Shown here: positions 44,701 through 47,519 of the stretch, piece by piece
How positions within the stretch are numbered: position 1 is the first letter of the stretch
Layout: every line of letters begins with the position of its first letter
Assembly (NCBI GenBank): GCA_004335835.1
Contig: RWJK01000866.1
Span: forward strand, 1-47,519
Direction: 5' to 3'
From: Scenedesmus sp. ARA3
Lineage: Eukaryota > Chlorophyta > Chlorophyceae > Sphaeropleales > Scenedesmaceae
Length of the DNA: 47,519 bases
Position numbers and translations under genes: made by a program
The notes under the pieces: generated by a model
Seen by the model: only the letters and a program-made list of their open reading frames with translations
What the model was told of the DNA's origin: nothing
The model's database searches: none

Positions 44701-46368
44701 GAAGCAATGCATGCTGTTGGTGTGTATCCTGAGGGCTGCGCTGCTGCTGCTGCTGCTGCCAGCTACTGCTGCTGCTGCTGCTGCCACTGCTGCTGCTGCT
44801 GTTGCCGCTGCTGCTATAGCCTTTCAATTGCCGTGGCCGCATGCGCCATCAATGACATGCCAGCACCTGGTGCAACTGCTGCTGCCCAGCTGCCGATACA
44901 AGTACGCGTCATTTTCATTATGGTTAAAAACTGCACTCACATTTGCAAAGACAAAGAAGCTGCCCAGTCCCCGCTTGATCTCAATGTCATTTTCCAGGTC
45001 ACACGTCTTCATCCTGCGCACCACCGTGGCACTCATGACGCTGCCGGTCACTGCTGCATCCAGCAACTTCCAGTCTTGGATCTCATCCCTGACAGGTGTG
45101 ATAAAGTCAATGGCATGGCAGTCTGTCACAGCCCATGTTCCTGCTGCTCCGCTGTCACTCCTGTGAATCATAGCGATGTCAGCACCTGCAGAGCGACACG
45201 CAAGGTAGTGTGGTGTGTCAGCAGTCTGTTGCATTGCATGCGCCTGCTGCTCTGGTGTCGCTCCTGTGGATCATTGCATTGTCAGCACCTGCAGAGCAGC
45301 CAACAAGGTAGTGCAGTATGTCAGCAGTCTATCACGACCCATGCGCCGGCTGCTTCGCTGTCACCGTTGTGGATCATTGCAATGTCAGCACCTGAAAAAC
45401 AACAACATTCAGAAGACATACAGCAGTTGGGGTGTTGGTTGTGCAGTATGTCAGCAGTCTGTTGCATTGCATGCGCCTGCTGCTCTGGTGTCGCTCCTGT
45501 GGATCATTGCAATGTCAGCACCTGCAGAGCAGCAGCAAGCAAGGTAGTGTAGTGAGTCAGCAGTCTGTCACAGCCCATGTGCCTGCTGCGCCGCTGTCAC
45601 TCCTGTGAATATTGCGATGTCGGCACCTGCAAGACACCAACAAGCAGAAGATACAGCAGTTGGGGTGTTTGTTGTGCAGTATGCCAGCATTCTGTTGCAT
45701 GTGCCTGCTGCTCCGCTGTCACTCCTGTGGATCATTGCAATGTCGGCACCTGCAGAGCAGCAACACGGAAGGTGGTGCAATATGTCAGCAGTCTGTTGCA
45801 TTGCATGTGCCTGCTGCTCTGGTGTCGCTGCAATGAATCATAGCGATGTCAGCACCTGCAAAGCAACAACACGCAAGGTAGTGCAGTATGTCTGTTGCAT
45901 TGCATGCGCCTGCTGCGCCGCTGTCACTCCTGTGGATCACTGCAATGTCAGCACCTGAAACACACCAACAAGCAGCAGTATAGCAGTAAGATTGTTGGTT
46001 GCTGCTGGTAGGCACTGGTGGAGTATATGGGTGTGAGCGTGACTGCTAGTGCACTGCTGCACACAGCTGCACACAGGTGCGGAGTTTCAATGACTGTGAT
46101 GCTATAGGCACGGCATTGTAGGGAGGTGCAAGGGATTAATAAGCAACATGTTATGAGGGATGCATGACCCAGCAGCTGTTGGCAGCAGTAGGCTCGTGAG
46201 ATGACAGACTCTGCCAACTGCTGCATCAGCATGCCATCATCATAACACACGGCTAGCTTTACATAGTGAGTTGTTCTGTGATGACACCAGCAAATCGAAC
46301 ACTTTGTTTGACACTACGTGCATACTGAGGAGTGTCTGTTGCATGTGTCAGGCACAGCAGCAGCAGCT

Positions 46369-46407
<39 letters not shown>

Positions 46408-46689
46408 CTCACCTTTCATGCTGCCCATCGTGCTCAGCCCCAGCGCAAACCAGCCACGTTGGCTCGGGTCTGTCTCTCGTATCTTGAAATGAATGTACAC
46501 GGCGTCGCCCTGCGCCCTCCAGAGCATTGCTGCTTTGCCAGGCTTCAGCACCAGACAGTTTTGGAAAGGCAGCCCGTTGTGGCGCTGCGTGGCTCGAAAC
46601 GCCGTACAGTTCATGGCTGAAACAGATACACTGCAGAACAGCGCCACTAACGCTACGACCAGGCCGCATGGGGTGCTTCGCCAGCCCAT
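39077..46689 (-). CDS. Secreted DOMON plus copper type II, ascorbate-dependent monooxygenase (DBH/MOXD1-like)
   Basis: This is a dicopper hydroxylase of the dopamine beta-hydroxylase type; the substrate is unknown. Minus-strand exons are 46413-46689, 44941-45185, 44537-44591, 43488-43908, 42714-42894, 42260-42352, 41676-41721, 41168-41315, 40691-40949, 39766-39775 and 39077-39342. The total is 2001 nt, in frame throughout, giving 666 residues. A signal peptide (MGWRSTPCGLVVALVALF) is followed by a DOMON domain (residues about 26-195, KGADIAMIHRS to GRYHG), a linker, and the two copper domains. CuH ligands are His351-His352 (LVHHSVIYAC) and His426 (VHYNNP); CuM ligands are His502/His504 (ALHMHGLG) and Met578 (EEMC). 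All six ligands are present. No C-terminal membrane anchor is seen, so it is probably secreted or lumenal. Junction copies fill most introns. Confidence 0.95.
39766..39775 (-). other. 10-nt microexon encoding the CuM methionine ligand
   Basis: On the minus strand CCCGCAG precedes GAGGAGATGT, which is followed by the consensus donor GTGAGT. It enters in phase 0 after FSTQ (exon 40691-40949) and leaves in phase 1. The next exon (39342) begins GT, which completes Cys. The joined product FSTQ-EEMC-FWWIYYYP matches the conserved (D/E)EMC motif of the family. Without this exon the frame breaks and the copper ligand is lost. Confidence 0.9.
40051..40690 (-). repeat. Four ~160-bp donor-side copies of CVFDSTGRKNTTHWGFSTQ exon end
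   Basis: Donor positions recur at about 40531, 40371, 40214 and 40051 after the real one at 40691. The nearest two units are nearly identical; the more distant ones drift (DSTGQKNTT, DSTGRKNTTHWGF with different introns). Each intron part has degenerate CCCTAAA-type sequence. A single undetermined base, N, sits at 40487. Confidence 0.92.
41319..41965 (-). repeat. Triplet tracts and short tandem repeats in the copper-monooxygenase introns
   Basis: CAG runs (CTG on the sense strand) lie at 41319-41358 and 41734-41769, each directly before an acceptor. A 44-bp segment beginning AACAGAACAGCACTGCATCT is repeated near 41500 and 41577. GGGCAGTGGTGCAAGCCGCT occurs three times between 41852 and 41957. 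Confidence 0.85.
42485..43172 (-). repeat. Copies of both halves of the HHS copper-ligand exon
   Basis: The real exon is 42714-42894. Upstream on the minus strand, acceptor-side copies start at 43036 and 43171, each coding RYHITKYTTLYGHKTLVHHS and ACLTDN, then breaking off. Downstream, a donor-side copy of VEKLVAESGPGPYNQKTYK ends with GTGAGG at about 42490. The His-His copper pair is therefore present three times. Confidence 0.92.
44080..44536 (-). repeat. Four donor-side copies of the GPAIDGVKGFDSIQGRYH exon
   Basis: After the 55-nt exon 44537-44591, decayed copies lie near 44425-44475, 44305-44350, 44190-44240 and 44080-44130. They share GACAGCGTCCAGGGAGGCTAC and flanking AACAGCAAC...ATGTGTCAT-like intron sequence. 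Spacing is about 110-120 bp. Confidence 0.85.
45230..45960 (-). repeat. Seven acceptor-side copies of the ADIAMIHRSDSGAAGT exon
   Basis: Before the real exon (start 45185) copies begin near 45289, 45393, 45524, 45629, 45753, 45859 and 45955. Each has an acceptor, GTGCTGACATTGCAATGAT and AGGAGCGACA-like sequence, and then breaks into GCAACAGACTGCTGACATA and an intron segment. Several include GTGTTGGT(T/G)TGT spacers. Confidence 0.9.
46350..46406 (-). repeat. CTG tract just after the first donor of the copper monooxygenase
   Basis: On the minus strand the donor GTGAGC is followed at once by GCTGCTGCTG repeats (CAG on the plus strand). Here the tract sits at the 5' splice site, unlike most others. 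Confidence 0.9.
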
Positions 46690-47519
46690 CTTGCTACTCG
46701 ACGAAACTTCCTTGTATCCGGGTACCGTGAAAGGCCGCGACGAACAGGAGGAGATCTGTGTCAGATTAACCGTGTGGCTGGGTGTAGAGGGGCGTGAGCA
46801 CTGTGCGTCCAGGCGGGTGCAGTGACTGCCTGCAGTGGCAAACCTGCAACGGTCAAGGCCTGCTTGGGGCGTCTTGGCAGGTTTAGAAGAACAGCGTAAC
46901 AGAACATACGTGTTTTATGGTGCGTATACTGCTCTAGACGGGTGTCACTGCGACGGTGGTTCTGGTATAAGGGCGAGCATGCCGTCCAACAGCTCGAGCC
47001 TTGGTGCTTCTTGTCGTGCGTTTTGTATATTATTGCGTACGTGAGGCTTTCTGAGGTACTCTGCAGCCTCAAACCTATTAGCAGTACACATCTCGAGGGC
47101 ACATGGCTGTCTGCGTCAACACGTTGAGTTGACACACGGGACAGCACACGATTCAGCTAAAGCACTGTTGACGCTGCCACCACTGCACATGAGCTCCCTG
47201 CACTCCAGCATGCAAAGCCCATCCAGGCATCAACTGCTGCCCTCCGCTGTGCTTGCCGCCACTGCCAGCTCTCCACTGCTGCCCACCGCGCCACCCACTG
47301 CTGCTGCTGCTGCTGCTGGCACGCGTGCATCATCCGGCACACTCTTCAGTGGGCTGTGCGACATGGCCCTGCCCCCTGTGGCCTGCTGCAGCGACCCCAA
47401 ACTGTTGCGCCTGCTTGTATTCACGCCTGCTGTCACGCGACCCTGAACCACAAATCAGGCCCATCCAAGCATCAGCTGCTGCCTGCTGCTGTGCTTGCTG
47501 CCAGCTCTCCGCTGCTGCC
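46690..47519. other. Upstream region of the copper monooxygenase, possible start of a further gene
   Basis: An open frame on the plus strand from an ATG near 47189 (MSSLHSSMQSPSRHQLLPS) runs to 47446 but matches no family I know. A segment CCATCCA(G/A)GCATCA(A/G)CTGCTGCC is duplicated at about 47213 and 47459 and runs off the window edge, like the other arrays. Confidence 0.3.

Noticed and set aside
1033..46689. Duplications explained wholly as assembly or sequencing errors
   Set aside because: Copies differ by many substitutions, in-frame changes and indels, and have consistent polarity to splice sites. An artefact would give near-identical copies. It remains possible for the nearly identical units at 40531-40690.

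Overview
The window looks like nuclear DNA of a green alga, probably a core chlorophyte. The genes are intron-rich with GTGAG/GTGCG donors and (CTG)n-CAG acceptors, coding sequence is GC-rich at third positions, interstitial motifs are of the plant type CCCTAAA, and the proteins are eukaryotic (TRAP-beta, an Mn-type cation diffusion facilitator, a DOMON/copper monooxygenase). No species can be named from the sequence alone.

Six protein genes can be rebuilt exon by exon, and every intron phase agrees. (1) Amidase-signature gene A, + strand, about 1.0-10.1 kb; its first exon is not resolved. (2) Its tandem paralog, amidase B, + strand, 13.4-18.8 kb: 11 exons, 647 aa, two of three catalytic residues replaced. 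(3) An MTP9-11-like metal transporter, + strand, 20.9-27.0 kb: 10 exons, 538 aa. (4) Translocon-associated protein beta, - strand, 28.7-30.8 kb: 4 exons, 240 aa. (5) A leucine-carboxyl-methyltransferase-like SAM methyltransferase, + strand, 31.3-35.2 kb: 6 exons, 368 aa. It is divergent from TRAP-beta across 543 bp. (6) A DOMON plus Cu(II)/ascorbate-dependent monooxygenase, - strand, 39.1-46.7 kb: 11 exons, 666 aa, with a 10-nt microexon carrying a copper ligand. The genes have unrelated functions; the two amidases are the only functional cluster. Longer gene-poor stretches lie at 10.2-13.4, 18.8-20.9, 27.4-28.5 and 35.5-39.0 kb.

The most striking property is shared by all six genes. Nearly every intron contains degenerate tandem copies of a neighbouring exon-intron junction. 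Copies of the 3' half of an exon plus its donor follow the real exon; copies of the acceptor plus the 5' half of an exon precede the real exon. Units are about 45-250 bp in 1-8 copies. The copies carry substitutions, stops and frameshifts, so they are not simple assembly echoes. In four genes the terminal coding segment including the stop is also copied into the 3' flank. CTG tracts on the sense strand are fused directly to many acceptors. I interpret this as ongoing intron growth, and perhaps intron birth, by tandem duplication across splice junctions. The two amidase paralogs differ by two introns, and both of those introns are full of such arrays.
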